Assembly (NCBI GenBank): GCA_030248225.1
Contig: JASANE010019293.1
Coordinates: 62,001-126,000, forward strand
Source: Trileptium ribeirensis
Taxonomy: Eukaryota; Nematoda; Enoplea; Enoplida; Thoracostomopsidae
Reading direction: 5' to 3'
DNA: 64,000 nt
The translations under genes and the position numbers were made by a program. Shown piece by piece: positions 24,207 to 36,039 of the stretch (the first letter of the stretch is position 1; the number at the start of each line of letters is the position of its first letter). A model generated the notes under the pieces. That model saw nothing but the letters and a program-made list of their open reading frames with translations. It did no database searches and had not been told where the DNA came from.

Positions 24207-24311
24207 TCAGATAATGCTTTCTAAATCGTCAGCACCAAATAGTGACGCCAGGGATTGTTGTCGAAGACGCTTAGTTGGTATTGGATCCCGGGAGGGATCG
24301 CTATCAGACAT
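24207..24311 (-). pseudogene. hAT transposase leader (N-terminal 34 codons)
   Basis: The frame starts ATG TCT GAT AGC at 24311 and stops at 24207. It encodes a basic leader (PTKRLRQQSLASLF) like the extreme N-terminus of such transposases. It is separated from the C-terminal fragment by AT-rich DNA with 'gataatattttaataa'-type filler, consistent with abortive gap repair. The assignment as leader is inference from position and orientation. Confidence 0.55.
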
Positions 24312-24570
24312 GTCGCTCAGTACAATCAAAACGTAAAACTAATTATATAGTACTAATTGTAACTTGCTAAAAGTAGAACAACAGTATAGACGTTATAAGG
24401 TAAGATGTGCAATACCTTAATAAAGCTACCTTAGTTCGGTATATATTTCTCATTTTTATTTCTGGAATTTTCACCTAAATAGCGAAAATATTTTGGGGGG
24501 GCAGACGGGGGGGCAAGACATCCATCTGGGGGGCAGCTGCCCCCCATGCCCCCCCATAGTGACGCCACTG

Positions 24571-25622
24571 TGTCAGAGACCTAAAGTCAGCCTGAACACT
24601 AACAAGGGGTGCAGGTCGTAACAAGGGATCAAGACTAAAGTTTAGGAAAATTGGGTTAAATCGGTAAAAATTGGGCAAAATTTTAGCAAAAACCATGGAC
24701 ATTATGCAAAATTTTTGCAAAAATTGGCAAAAAATGAGGCGAATGCACAAATTGGCGAATGAGGCAAATTTGTGGTGGTTAAACTTGAAGATTTTGCGGG
24801 AGACGGGGAGGGGAAGTTGTCTTGCAGGGTTACGCAGGGCGAATGAGGAGTCAAGCCCCCCTTCTCCCTATAAAAACCTGAAGCAGTTGTTATACGTTAT
24901 TAAGTGGTAAACCTGAAATTAGTGGTTTCTCCGGTTCGAATAGAAAAGACTATTCAAGATATACTATAAATTTGTGAACGGAATGCTATAAATGATACAA
25001 ACTGTTATAGTGCTCCGCATATTCAACAATAAACACGATAGTTCATTAGCAAGAACACAGTTTGTGATTGGCTGGCTGAGATTGTACTTAACTTGCCATG
25101 TATAGAGATTAACAAAAACTACAAGCGCGCTGGCTGGTGCTTTACCCAATTTATGTTCGACAAGCTTACAGCTTTGTAAAATACTCAGAATTAAGTTATG
25201 GTGCCATGTTTGAGTTTAACAGTTTCAGCCAAAATACTTTTAAGAATTCCATACTCTGTTATGCATATCAGGTTGAGCAGGTTCAGTCTGGATATACAGC
25301 AGCTACTCTAGTGGGTAAAACTATGTTGCTGCAAGCACCCCCTTGGCATTTTGGTAACACAAAGGGTAAGAAGAATAATCCTACTGAAAGTATGTATTGT
25401 CCTACTTATGTTTTACAATGTGATTTTGTTGAGGTAAAATTTTGTATTGTCTGGCTACGCTGGAACTTGGTTGCTGTATATACAAACGAATGTTTGGAGC
25501 ACAAGTGGAGGAAAAAATGCGGAAAAATTCAAACATAATTTTTAAACCGGAATTCTTGTTTCGGTATGGTATTTCCTTTTGCCAGAGCCGCAGCCCATTT
25601 TCACCGGAACCGGACTTGCTCT
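24571..25622 (+). mobile_element. Old copy of the 1.1-kb hAT family, right part
   Basis: Continues from the tgtcagag duplication, passes 'tacaagcgcgctggctggtgct' and ends in the family's terminal block (tttaaaccggaattcttg, ccggaaccgga). It is diverged from the full copies. A 133-codon + frame at 25137-25538 falls inside this non-coding element and is not a gene. Confidence 0.7.
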
Positions 25623-26789
25623 TACACTCTGCCACAAAGACATGTAATTTTACAGGTCAAAAAATGTTTATAATATTATAGTAGGATAGTATTACCACTA
25701 CAGGGCTACTCGGAAAATAATTCATTCAAACGATGAATTTTCGCTCTCATCCGTCGCAAAAGTTTACTAATTTATTATTGTTTAATTAGTGAGATGATGC
25801 TGACACACAAATTGAAGAATGTGCTCAAAATTCGTAGGTAGTACGCGCCGCTAAACTTACTCTCACTCCCTCCTCGGGGAAGCCATTTTCTTTTATCATA
25901 CGATATGTATTTAGATTTTAGTAGTCTCAGCTGCAGGATACGCAGCGCAGAACGAATTCAATGATAAAGTGATATATCAATGGCTATTTAGTTTCATAGT
26001 TTGTTAGTCGAAATTCGTTTGCCAAGCTCAATTCACATCCCATGAAACTGATTCCGTACTTCAGACTCTATATGGATACGATTTATTGCCCAAAAACACT
26101 AATTACATTTCGACAGTTAGTGCAAAAATAAATTGATTTTGTCTAGTTATTTAATAAGATACCTTCACTGCTATGGTCGTTACAGTGCTAAATTTTAGAG
26201 CTTCCTTGTTTGCACCGATGATTTAAATAGCGGAAAAGATCAAATGAAATTCTTTTCTCAAGACTTATAATAGCTTGATGAAAAAATTTAACACCTACAT
26301 TAATACAACTACGTTAAGAAACACCTACGTTAAGAAATAGTTATTTTTGAACAAAATAGGCTCGGAATTTCATCGGTGGTGCACTGCGGATCAACATGCC
26401 AAACCTGACTGTACGAATTGATTTTATATATCAAGTTATCATTTTACCAAAGATAACTACATACATCATACGCCAGAAACGACATATTGTTGCCTTTTTA
26501 TCGAGTGAGCATCGGGTGGGGAGCGGTTATTTCTGGCGAAAACTGTTTTTACGCTGCGACAACATACATCAATAAAATGTTAAAATTATTCATTAAAAAC
26601 GGATTAAACATTTCTAAATTCTTTTCATTTTTTGTTCAAGGCAAACGTTATTTAAAACAATAATATTTTTGTTGACTTTATATGCATTAAGCTACTTCAA
26701 GTTTTAATCTGAGGCAGCATCAAAAATGTTACGGGGCAAAATAATTCCGGCAGCGTCGAAATACACTCGTTAATATGAACAAGTTGCAA
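25623..26789. other. Intergenic, no gene recognised
   Basis: AT-rich, no splice-bounded coding block seen on either strand. Confidence 0.4.
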
Positions 26790-28560
26790 AAAAATTGCGA
26801 AAACGGGAATTGGAAAAGGAACCCCTTTGCAACATTATTCAATTTATATAAGTTTGTTATAAGCTAAAAAATATTTTTTTCAGTCATAATGCCCTTCGTT
26901 ATTTCGCTCACTAAAATTTCAACAAACAAAACAAAATCCTCTTACCGTCTATTGTTCAAAGTATTTGCTCAAGCCTTTTCGTATTTCACTCACTAAAATA
27001 TCGAAACCAAGCAAGGTGCTGAACCCCCTTTCGATTTGCTGTTCAGTGTTCAATGTTTGCGCTCACTATCATAAAGCTCTGTTTACTTACGAAAATATTC
27101 AAAATAACATGACCAATTAAACCCCTGCACGCCTCTGAATTTTCATTCAGTCGCTAAAATAACAAAAACAAATGTTTGATACAGTCCTTATTACGTAAGT
27201 ACACGTGTACAGTTACAGTTGCAAAATTAAGCTTGCCCACTAACTAAATATAATTTCATTTTCAAATGGCGTTAAGACATAATAATTAAAAAGAGGTTCG
27301 CCATCCCCAAGTTTCAAACTGCAGCCTAAATAGACGAAAGCAATAGGCCACATTCATTCATTTTTTGTGTGTGTTAATAACACGAGTTCAAAAAGCACGT
27401 TCACGATGCTTGGCTTGCACGATTAATATAAACTAAATTACAGAAATATATTTTAAATAAATGCCATTAAAATTACGTACTAAGAGATGCTATTTCTATG
27501 TGAGCTCGTCTGAGGATTTAGCATTATGTGCAGTACCCGCCAAAAATGACTGCCGCTCACTCGAACTCGCTCGGTCGAAATGCGACAATCATTTTTAGAC
27601 GCGTACTGTAGTACAATTTTGTAGCAGAACGCTTCAGGCGAACGAGATTCGACGGTAAACGCACTTGGGTTTATAACGATAACGCAGCGTTATGAGTGTG
27701 GAATGTATAATTGGGTTAATACAACTTTGCCACCGAAATTTCTGTTATCAGTTCTATCGGTGTTAATAAAATCGTTTATCCCATTATAAAAATTATTGAG
27801 TCCGTGCGACATTAGTGAGCAGTATATTTGGTTTTTAGGTGATCTATTAAACAACGCTTTGTTCATCCATTTAAAATAAAGCATATATAAATAAAAGGAG
27901 CACAATCGTATATTTCACAACTGTCTTAAGATATTACTTGGGAACGAATCATTTCAACTTAGAAATAAATCCTGCTCAACTGAAATATAATATATGTACT
28001 CCTGAAATCTTAGCTTTGAAATGTTTATGCAATCTATTGCAGCATGTACTTTAATATTAATCTCTGCCGTAATCTCATTCTATAGTGCAACCTATTTTAC
28101 CTACGTTATGGATTGGCGAACCCATTCTTAATTATGACTTATCGGTACCTGAAATTGAAATTTAATTTACAGTTTGTGGACACGCTTGATGTTGCAACTA
28201 TAGCTGTGCACTCGTACTCACTTAATGAGTGGGTTTCAAATACTTGTTTTTGTTATTATAGCGACTGAACGAAAATTCATGTCAGGCAAACAGGGTTTGA
28301 TTTGCCATCTTCTTTTTAATATTGTAGTGAAAACAGCTTTATTATATCTACATAGTGAGCGAAAGCGCGTTGAATTAGTCGGAAGGGGGTTCAGCGCCTT
28401 GCTTGTTTGCGATATTTTCGTGACTGAAATAACGATAGGCATTGTTATGATTGAAAAAGCATTTTTTTTAGTTTATAACAAACTTATAAAAAATTGAACA
28501 AACTTGCTCAGGGGTTCCTTTTTACAATTATTCCTATTTAGGGAATTTTTTTTCTAGCTT
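26790..28560. mobile_element. Long inverted-repeat element with arms of about 500 bp
   Basis: The left arm (about 26790-27340) pairs with the right arm (about 28090-28560). Examples are 'aggaacccct' with 'aggggttcct', 'caagcaaggtgctgaacccc' with 'ggggttcagcgccttgcttg', and 'ggttcgcca' with 'tggcgaacc'. The loop of about 750 bp has no recognised coding. Arms differ at roughly one base in six to eight, so the structure is old. The exact ends and any target duplication are not clear. Confidence 0.75.
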
Positions 28561-30135
28561 ACATTCATATTACTGTTTTGTAACACTGTAAATTTTACAA
28601 ACTTTAGAGATTTAGATACATTTAGTTCGATTTTATTTATATCTAAAAATAAAAATTTAAGAACATTTAGTTCGTTTTATCTACAGTTACCGCGACATTA
28701 CACAGTTACATGTTTTGCAGGAACAGAGTTTTAAAATGTTTACTCGTTGTAGTGGTTCTATCAAATATTATTGTAGGAGAGCATGTAAAATATAGTTACG
28801 AACAGGAATAAAAGCAAATTATTGTTGGCGAAAAATTAGTAAATAATTGGCAAAAAATTAGGAACTCAGCTGTTAAATTTAAACTAACGATTCGCGAAAC
28901 ATTTGTTTTCGTTGGTGACGTTATATATATGTACTTTGTTAAGATAAAAAACCTGCACTAATTGTAATTATAATGTATTTTTTATTCTACATTACTTATA
29001 TTCCAATTTGAAAAATGACACTTTTGCCAAGGCATTTGTTTCAAGTAGCAAAATGTTGAAAATACGAAAATCTTTTTCGATCATTAATTCTTATCCACAA
29101 ATACGTACAGACCTGGTCTGCGCAACATGTAAGCACTAGCATTGAGTTTACAGCGGTCGTTTCTAACTTGTTTTTGTCATTTTTCTTAAGCGAAATACAC
29201 AGCAATACACGACTTCGAAACAATTCACTAAAGACATATTTCCACAAAATCAACTGAGTGTCCAAATCAATCCCACTTCGGTAAAAGTGGTAACAAACGA
29301 ATATAGTCATAATAAATACGAGAATAGTTCACCATGTTTAATGTTAGAATATTTTTTAATTTGACCCAATGTGTTCATACAGCAAGCAAAGATATTTTGG
29401 TTGGTAGGCAATGTTTTAGTTAAAGCAAAAAAGTTCAAAAAATATTTGTCCACCTCCAAAAAATTCTAAGTCGCCCCTTTTTGCCGAAAACGGGCCAAAG
29501 TTGACCGGTTTTTTGGCCACAATTCTAGACAGAGTGAAGACAACTCAGATCCGTCAAGTTTCACCTCTACTGCAGTCTCGAGACACGTCCACTGGCATCA
29601 AATTCAACACCATCAGACAATATCGTTCGTGATTGATGGAAAAATATAATGACTATAAATTTTTGAAAGCGCCCGTTTAACGGTATTTCAGGAATCGGTG
29701 ACCGGATTAGGGCGTATTAGGCACCATTCGACTCATTTCCACGAGCCCTATCGACTGGTGCCAAAAATCATTCATGTAAACCTACTTACAAAGTAACTAT
29801 GTTCCAAAAACCTTTCTATAGCACCATATATCATGTTTTCTCGGGAAGTCTCGTCGTCTCCGAGAAAGCATAATTCGGCAGTCGTTTACCTAAACGAAAT
29901 GAGCGCGTTTGACTTGGTGCGGAGTAAACATATACTACTGGCTCGTTAAAGACCCTTCAGTTTACAAAAATTATCAAGAACCAGCTGTTCACTGGTAGTC
30001 ACCGGCGGCTGATATGTTATTGCCTAAGTTTGGCGCCTGCTACAGTGATCTTAATGACACAAGTATATCTCGTTACGCTGGGTTTCCCCGGTCAACAACA
30101 ATGCAATTTATAAATAAATTACAACTGTGTCCTAC
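28561..30135 (-). other. CCDC93 intron 3, no exon recognised
   Basis: I looked for the next CCDC93 exon (expected to begin with Trp-Leu-Val-Lys-like sequence) and did not find it. No repeat family was assigned. Confidence 0.4.
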
Positions 30136-30342
30136 CTGGACAACTGGGAATATATGTATCATATCGAGCCCCTGAATCTGGTGTGGCTCAATGGAATGCG
30201 GACACCTAAGTTTCGGCAAGACACGAACAATTTTCTCGGTCAGGCTTATTTTGGCGCCAATTGTGGAATTTTCGTGATACAAAATATCGACATCTACGTC
30301 AACATTGCACGTTGAAATACACCATGTTAGGCCGCCGACAAC
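30136..30342 (-). CDS. CCDC93: CCDC93, exon 3 (CH-like domain core)
   Basis: Bounded by TTTTTACAG and CAG|GTAGGA, exactly 69 codons, phase 0 at both ends. It encodes [38 protein letters not shown] and MIHIFPVVQ, the most conserved stretch of CCDC93, so identification is secure. CCDC93 is a subunit of the CCC (COMMD-CCDC22-CCDC93) complex that works with Retriever and WASH in endosomal cargo recycling. This segment belongs to the N-terminal calponin-homology-like domain of the CCDC22/CCDC93 type. The following exons, encoding the coiled coils, were not found in the window. Confidence 0.95.
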
Positions 30343-33300
30343 CTGTAAAAAACAATGTTAATTATTGTTAATACATTTAACATCAAATAACAAAGAAGCC
30401 GATGAAATATATGAAATTACATCAAGTTTAGGTATATCCGAGTTCCTAGTAAGCTCACACGCTAAGTTAAGTTGAATAATTGCACAGCTACGTTTCTATT
30501 CGGCTTTTATTAAGGCATATAAATGGTGAGTATCTTACAGCATATGTGTAGATCAAAGGGCTAATTCAAAGCGGAAAATGTTAAGTTGTTCGTAAGTTAT
30601 ATAGTTATTTAAGAAAAATTAGGTAAGCGTACAGTGCTCGCCACAATTTGACTGTCGTCTTACAAGCGAGCGAGCTATTAAAACAAACTATAAAATTTCA
30701 AAATAAAATTATATTTTCTCACAAACAAGTTGCGAGCGAGCAGGGGTCAATATTATTGTGGCAACCAATGTATGTAATGTTATAATGTACCGTCAGCGCT
30801 GAGGTGTGCCAATTTGTTGTGACCTAGTACTGGGGTATATCTGTTTTACTTCACGTTCCCATTCCAATTTTTAATTTCCCGATTACTCAGATAATGATTT
30901 CAGCAAAAAGTTAAAGCACCATACTGTGGCTAGCTTTAACAATTTTTTGATTCAGGCTCGCCGAAAAATATACCGATAGAATAAGAAAGTAGTTGTTTAT
31001 TCCAGCGTCAATATAGTATTTTGATATTCGCTTAACATGCCCTTGGTTCCATAGTTATTTCAGAACATCTAACGTGCAGTGCTGTAACAGAGAGCGCGCA
31101 TACTTCGTGTAAACGGGTCCTGTAATCGTTTTTAATGCAACCGATAACATCCCATTAATTTGAACTGTTGCATCATTACTGCAAGTCTTTGCGAGACTGC
31201 TATTGTAAAATTGACGTTGCTCAAAAACTACAATAGAGCATAAATTCATAGGATGACTGTTTTATGCATGCATATGCAACAAACAATTTAAAATGGGTTC
31301 TGAAAATTTCTGACAGAAAACTATTCTAGCTTCTCCGTGGTGGGGAGGAGTCCTCCTCCCCGATACTTGGTCTTCCCCGGTTCGTCGGCAAGTACCTCGG
31401 CTAGTTCATGCCGCCCCCAAATAGTTTGGTCGACAAAACGGGGACCACACCCTTCTTGATAATCCCGGTTCAGGTATTGACTGGTAATCACGAACGCGAG
31501 GTGAAAGGTGGTTCCAGTTTGTAAACCCTAAAACTGTGAGATAATTAAACAAATGTTAAAATATATATAGCAGTTTTGAGTTTATGGTTAGTGCTGAAAC
31601 ACCTCACCATTTAAACAAAAATCGCCATATATACGAATAAATTAGTATAAACCCAAATCTACTATACCGTGGGGCCGCCGGCCGGTTCAGGAGTTCGCAC
31701 TTTGTTCGAAATTTGTCAGTCATTTTTGGTGAGACCTGCGGCATTATACCCAATTATAAAATTTTACTACATTTCGGACCACCAACAGGTAAAACTGCGG
31801 AACATTTACAATAGTGACCATAACGCAGTTGAACCAATACACAAACAGTTTTCTTACATTGATTGAAACGGAGCGAGCACAGTTTCCACAAATACCATCT
31901 AATTGAGACAAATTATTTCTCCGTTTGTTTCTCGTATAACACTTCACCATATAGATGGCTTTTCGCAAATTTCTCTTATTCGACTCGTAATTAAGTGTAG
32001 TTGTGCAACTAGCTGTGTACAGTTACAGTCACAGAGTGTGCAGACGAAAACGAACGATATCGCAATCGATCGATCTTCGTTTATACTCTTAATTAAACAT
32101 AAAATAAATTTTTTTTTAAATTATTTTTGTTTTAACGCAATAGAAGTTCGTTAATAAACGCAAACTAGCATATCATTTTTGTATTCTAACACAATAGAAA
32201 TTCGTTAAATTTGGCCATTTGGGGTCACCAAAAATTTTAGGTTATAACAGTTGCCGGAAACATAAGATCAAAAAATAATTCGCATCCTTGCAACTTTGCT
32301 GTTTTGAATTATTGTCAGAGCACCGGTTTTCAAGCTATTACCCAAAGTTTAAAAAATATCCCCAAAAAATTAGATTTTCAAAATTTTACAAAGTAAGTCT
32401 TTATTGGAGATGACCGATTGGATTATAGGACTTTTTTACCGGTTATGAACACGTTGGTTTCGTTGTTTTAGCCCCACACTGGCTGTGATACAAACCTGCG
32501 GGACGGTGCGGGAGCAAGATTTGGTAAATGTTGAAACCAAAAATTTTCTCCCTTTTCGATATAAAGGTATGTAGGTCATTATAATGTGTCCATAGGTTTT
32601 CGGTACTGCTTGAATACGACGAAAGCAATTGTATTTGCGTTTATGCATCAAATAAGGCAAGTCTTAAGACCCTACAATCTAAACATCACTCTTCAAATTA
32701 TATCGTTGCTTAAAATTTGTGATTTGCAAGTTTAAAAAGTTTTAATCTTTGTGACATTGAAGGAAGAAATAAAGATTTCTATGGGTTTTGATTATGTGAT
32801 TAAAATATCCGTAGCGTTGCCATCAAAGTATTGCTATGTATAATTGCTACCGTGGTACTTTAAATGGGACTGTTTTGGAACGACAATAGTCATGAATTTG
32901 TAACGACGACAATAAGCGTAGAGTAACCACGCTCGCAGTGTTTCCCATCGTTTTACGCATTACTACGTGCAGAAATAAGTGCACAAAAACGAACACAACA
33001 ACGTACGTTCACAAACGAACGTTACAACGTTCGTTTGCCTTTACGTTCGCTCATAAAGGTAAGCCAAAGAATAGAAGTTATTAAATACTATAAATTTGTT
33101 CACATTTACGTTCTATTGTAAACGAACGTTCTAATGTTCGTTTACGATTACGTGCGTTTCGCGTTCGTTTTAGGCCCTTATTTTTGTCCGTGACAGTAGC
33201 TACAATATTTTATCTATTATTTAGGTAATCTTGAATGTAGAAAATTTTTTTCAATTTTTAAAAAACCTTTTACAATAATATGCTGTTTAAAACTCTCGTT

Positions 33301-34259
33301 TTTTAGTAACCAATTTCAGCTAAGTAACGGTCGTAGAAGCGCACAGCTACCAAGTAAGTTTAATGGAATCACAGCTACAGTCCTCATCTTTATAAATGAT
33401 GTCCGCGTGTCCTTGACTTCAAGCAGATTCAAAGAGACTTAAGTAGCATTTAATTTCAAGGAGATATTTCTACAGCACATTATCAACAGTATAGTTGACA
33501 TGATGTTTATATTGCAAATGTTGAAAATATAATATCGGGTAGCAACAGCATTTGTTTGGGCATCCCAGTAACTGACAGCAATATCCATCTGTCCATGTTA
33601 TGATATTCTGTTTAAAGCCTCATCGAACAATATTACGAAAAAGTCGCACTGTGTTACCTGCGAAAAAAACGGTTTTCAAAATAGGGAGCCAATCCAAACA
33701 CACAACTGTATCCAATTTTGTCGCGACCAATCGAAAAGTTTTTGGTTATGTCACTATCGGCAAGCATGACCGAAAATATGGAACCAATACCATCACTACA
33801 TCTGTAAGACAAACGGCTGCTTACTGCCTTAAGACACTAAAGTATCTCAGTCCTAACATTGGAAATCCGTAAGCTTCCTAGTGACGCCTGACCAGAAGTT
33901 GAAGCAACGGAATCTTGCGGAGGCGTTGCTGTTTTTGTGGAGCCTGTGCTTCATGAAAGAAAAGTGGCTAAATTAGGTTGACAAGAAACTATGCGCTAGG
34001 AGTCCTTATGTTTTGTGATTCTGAAGGCATTAAGCACAATTATTTTGGAGCTGTCAAACAACACAAAATTCAAGGAGAGGAACATAAAATTCAAGGAGCT
34101 TAAAGGGGCCGTACCCGGATTGAAGGACATCCAAGGAGGTATTCCTGATTCAAGGCCAATCAAAGAGATTCAGGCAGCGAGGACACCCAGTTTATAAATT
34201 GCTCGTCTAATTTCACAAAACATAATATTTAATAGTATCTTAGAAAACTTTACACTCAC
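30343..34259 (-). other. CCDC93 intron 2
   Basis: A 3.9-kb intron. It holds a GC-rich 9-bp-arm hairpin (GGGGAGGAG..CTCCTCCCC, 31342-31361) and two near-identical hairpins at 33013-33145. A 90-codon + frame at 33600-33872 is basic and unrecognised. No exon was found. Confidence 0.45.
33013..33145. repeat. Pair of near-identical perfect or near-perfect hairpins
   Basis: AAACGAACGTT-ac-AACGTTCGTTT (33013-33036) is a perfect 11-bp-arm palindrome. GTAAACGAACGTT-ct-AATGTTCGTTTAC (33118-33145) repeats it with 13-bp arms and one mismatch. Single copies of 'acgttcg' and 'cgttcgttt' flank both. Confidence 0.85.
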
Positions 34260-34373
34260 CTTGTCAAATGCAGACAGTCCCTTAATTCGTGCTCGAAAGT
34301 AACCGGCGACTAAAAGCAATTCGATTGTCTCTTTGAGTTTCTCCGCCTGTTCTTCATCTTCCCGAATGTCAAA
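34260..34373 (-). CDS. CCDC93: CCDC93, exon 2
   Basis: Acceptor CGTTTTAG, donor GACAAG|GTGAGT, 38 codons, phase 0 at both ends. It encodes an acidic start ([11 protein letters not shown]) then [24 protein letters not shown], which joins exon 3 to read LSAFDK-VVGG. The [19 protein letters not shown] motif is diagnostic of CCDC93. Spacing and phase to exons 1 and 3 agree with one transcript. Confidence 0.95.
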
Positions 34374-35967
34374 CTAAAACGAATATATGCAGTTGACGAT
34401 GTGCTACGTACAATTCTATGTAATTTAATACAGTCAATCACATTTGTAGTCTTTATTTCCAAACACTTATGAAGAACTTCTGACACTAACATATTGTTAA
34501 TGTGTTATGATCGAAGAAAACTTTCCCAAAACAAAAGATCCAAATCATCACAACATTTGTCAATTTAAGTAAGCAAATTCCGACAAGAGACTTTTTAAGT
34601 ATTAAAACAAGATTGAAAACATATCCTGTTTATTAAACAATGGTTCTGTTTTGAATTGGGAAAGTAAACTTACCGTGCGCCGATCGACGATATTTTATTT
34701 CTCAAATGGTTATGTAACATATTCAATCGGAATTCTGGAGTTCGGTCAAGCGCAAAATTGTCCGAGAACACACTGCCGTGGAATTGATATCACGCCAAAC
34801 TGTGTTCGCAAGCGTGAACAGTGTTCAGTTTCCGAACAGATTGAGAATTAAATGACAGGGTTATTACAAATTTATGCATATGGTTATCAGAAAGTTAAGA
34901 TGCCGGAGCTTCTTTCTCGGCATGAATTATCCAAAACCCGGATTTCGTTTATTGCGGTTTATTGTGTGTACGGTGCAGCGTATATTGACGACAGAGCAGA
35001 TTCACCTGCGCAAATTAACGAAACGCTCAGTATCAATGCGTCCACCAACGCAAAAATAAATTTGGACATCCAACTACAAAATCGATGAATTGCTGATCAA
35101 ACCACTGGCACTATATTGCAAGAGTTGAACTTGAAGATGTAAATGAATTTTACTCCATAAGAAGTATTTCGTCTAGCGGCAGCCTCGTCATAGAAATTGA
35201 ACAACTATCGAAAGCGCGATCAACATTCCCACAAATGTTAACAGTGTGAGAGTCCAAAACGGTCACTACACAGACAAAATTTAATTTGTAAAGCGCCGCG
35301 ATAAATACACCAAATTTGCAGATTTGCAGTATGCTTCCGCAATGTAGCAAACCAAACTTCAGTCAAATTCGACCGTATCGCCGACGTGACACATAGAAAG
35401 TACTAAAACACCAAAAATAAGACACGGGTTCTAACTGCAGCAAGGTTGTCGATTCTGGATTACATTTTCGGGTGTTGAAACATACTCAGAACACATCATC
35501 ATTGTCTTCAGCCACCCAAAAAAATAGAAGCCTCCACGCTCGTCGACAGTTCCAAACGAAACGTCAAGCGTGAATGATTTACAGGTCCAGCAGTTCAGCT
35601 CCGTCCTAATAGGACGTTAGATAGCAAACCTCTCGAATAATGCTGGTCAGTACAAGAGACCGGAATTACCAGCAAGGTAGCAACAGCAGAAGCCTAGTAC
35701 TATTGGGTATGTGCAATTATGTAAATGCTTACAGATCGTCCACTTTAAAATAATTGAAGGCGAAGGATAAAGAATTTCACCGAAATTTACTGGGTTCTAC
35801 ATAGAAGCCGCAAATTTGAAAATTGCTTGTTTTAATAAAAGCAAAAGGTGGTGTTAAAAGGGAAAAAGAGGTTGTTTTTATTAAAAAATTCAGCCCTGCT
35901 GTGCTACAATTATTCTGCATACAAAAACACCTTGCTTACAAAAATTAATCAATCAATGGTAACATAC
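34374..35967 (-). other. CCDC93 intron 1
   Basis: No CCDC93 exon. On the opposite strand, two consecutive open frames of 66 and 78 codons (34651-34851 and 34852-35088), separated by a single TAA, are richer in GC than the surroundings and may be a decayed insert. No family recognised. Confidence 0.4.
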
Positions 35968-36039
35968 CTTTATGACATTACCGTCCGGGTCAACATGTCG
36001 TAACGCGTGCCGCCCTCGCTCTTCCCACAAGTCAACCAT
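35968..36039 (-). CDS. CCDC93: CCDC93, exon 1 with start codon
   Basis: Twenty-four codons beginning ATG GTT GAC TTG TGG and ending ATA AAG|GTATGT, phase 0, which joins exon 2 to give [13 protein letters not shown]. The frame has a TGA 39 nt upstream of this ATG, which supports the start. The first residues of CCDC93 are poorly conserved, so the call rests on matching phase, a good donor, correct strand and order, and the expected length (just over 20 residues before the acidic segment). An unseen alternative first exon is possible. Confidence 0.72.

Larger units (their letters stand above)
22800..24570 (-). mobile_element. Internally deleted hAT transposon (ZMYM1-like transposase group)
   Basis: Perfect 11-bp terminal inverted repeats CAGTGGCGTCA / TGACGCCACTG are flanked by a perfect 8-bp duplication tgtcagag (22792-22799 and 24571-24578). 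Inside, on the - strand, lie a short leader frame and a transposase C-terminal region with an AT-rich stretch between them. The zinc-finger and most of the catalytic domain are absent. It inserted into an older hAT copy; intact relatives of that host carry 'gtcagagacactg' at the corresponding point (near 8247). Confidence 0.95.

Noticed and set aside
25137..25538. 133-codon + frame
   Set aside because: It lies wholly inside a decayed non-autonomous hAT copy whose relatives do not keep the frame.
33181..33196. Mariner-like terminus TTTTTGTCCGTGACAG, inverted relative at 20415-20430
   Set aside because: The two ends are 13 kb apart and neither has a matching partner nearby, so no element can be defined.
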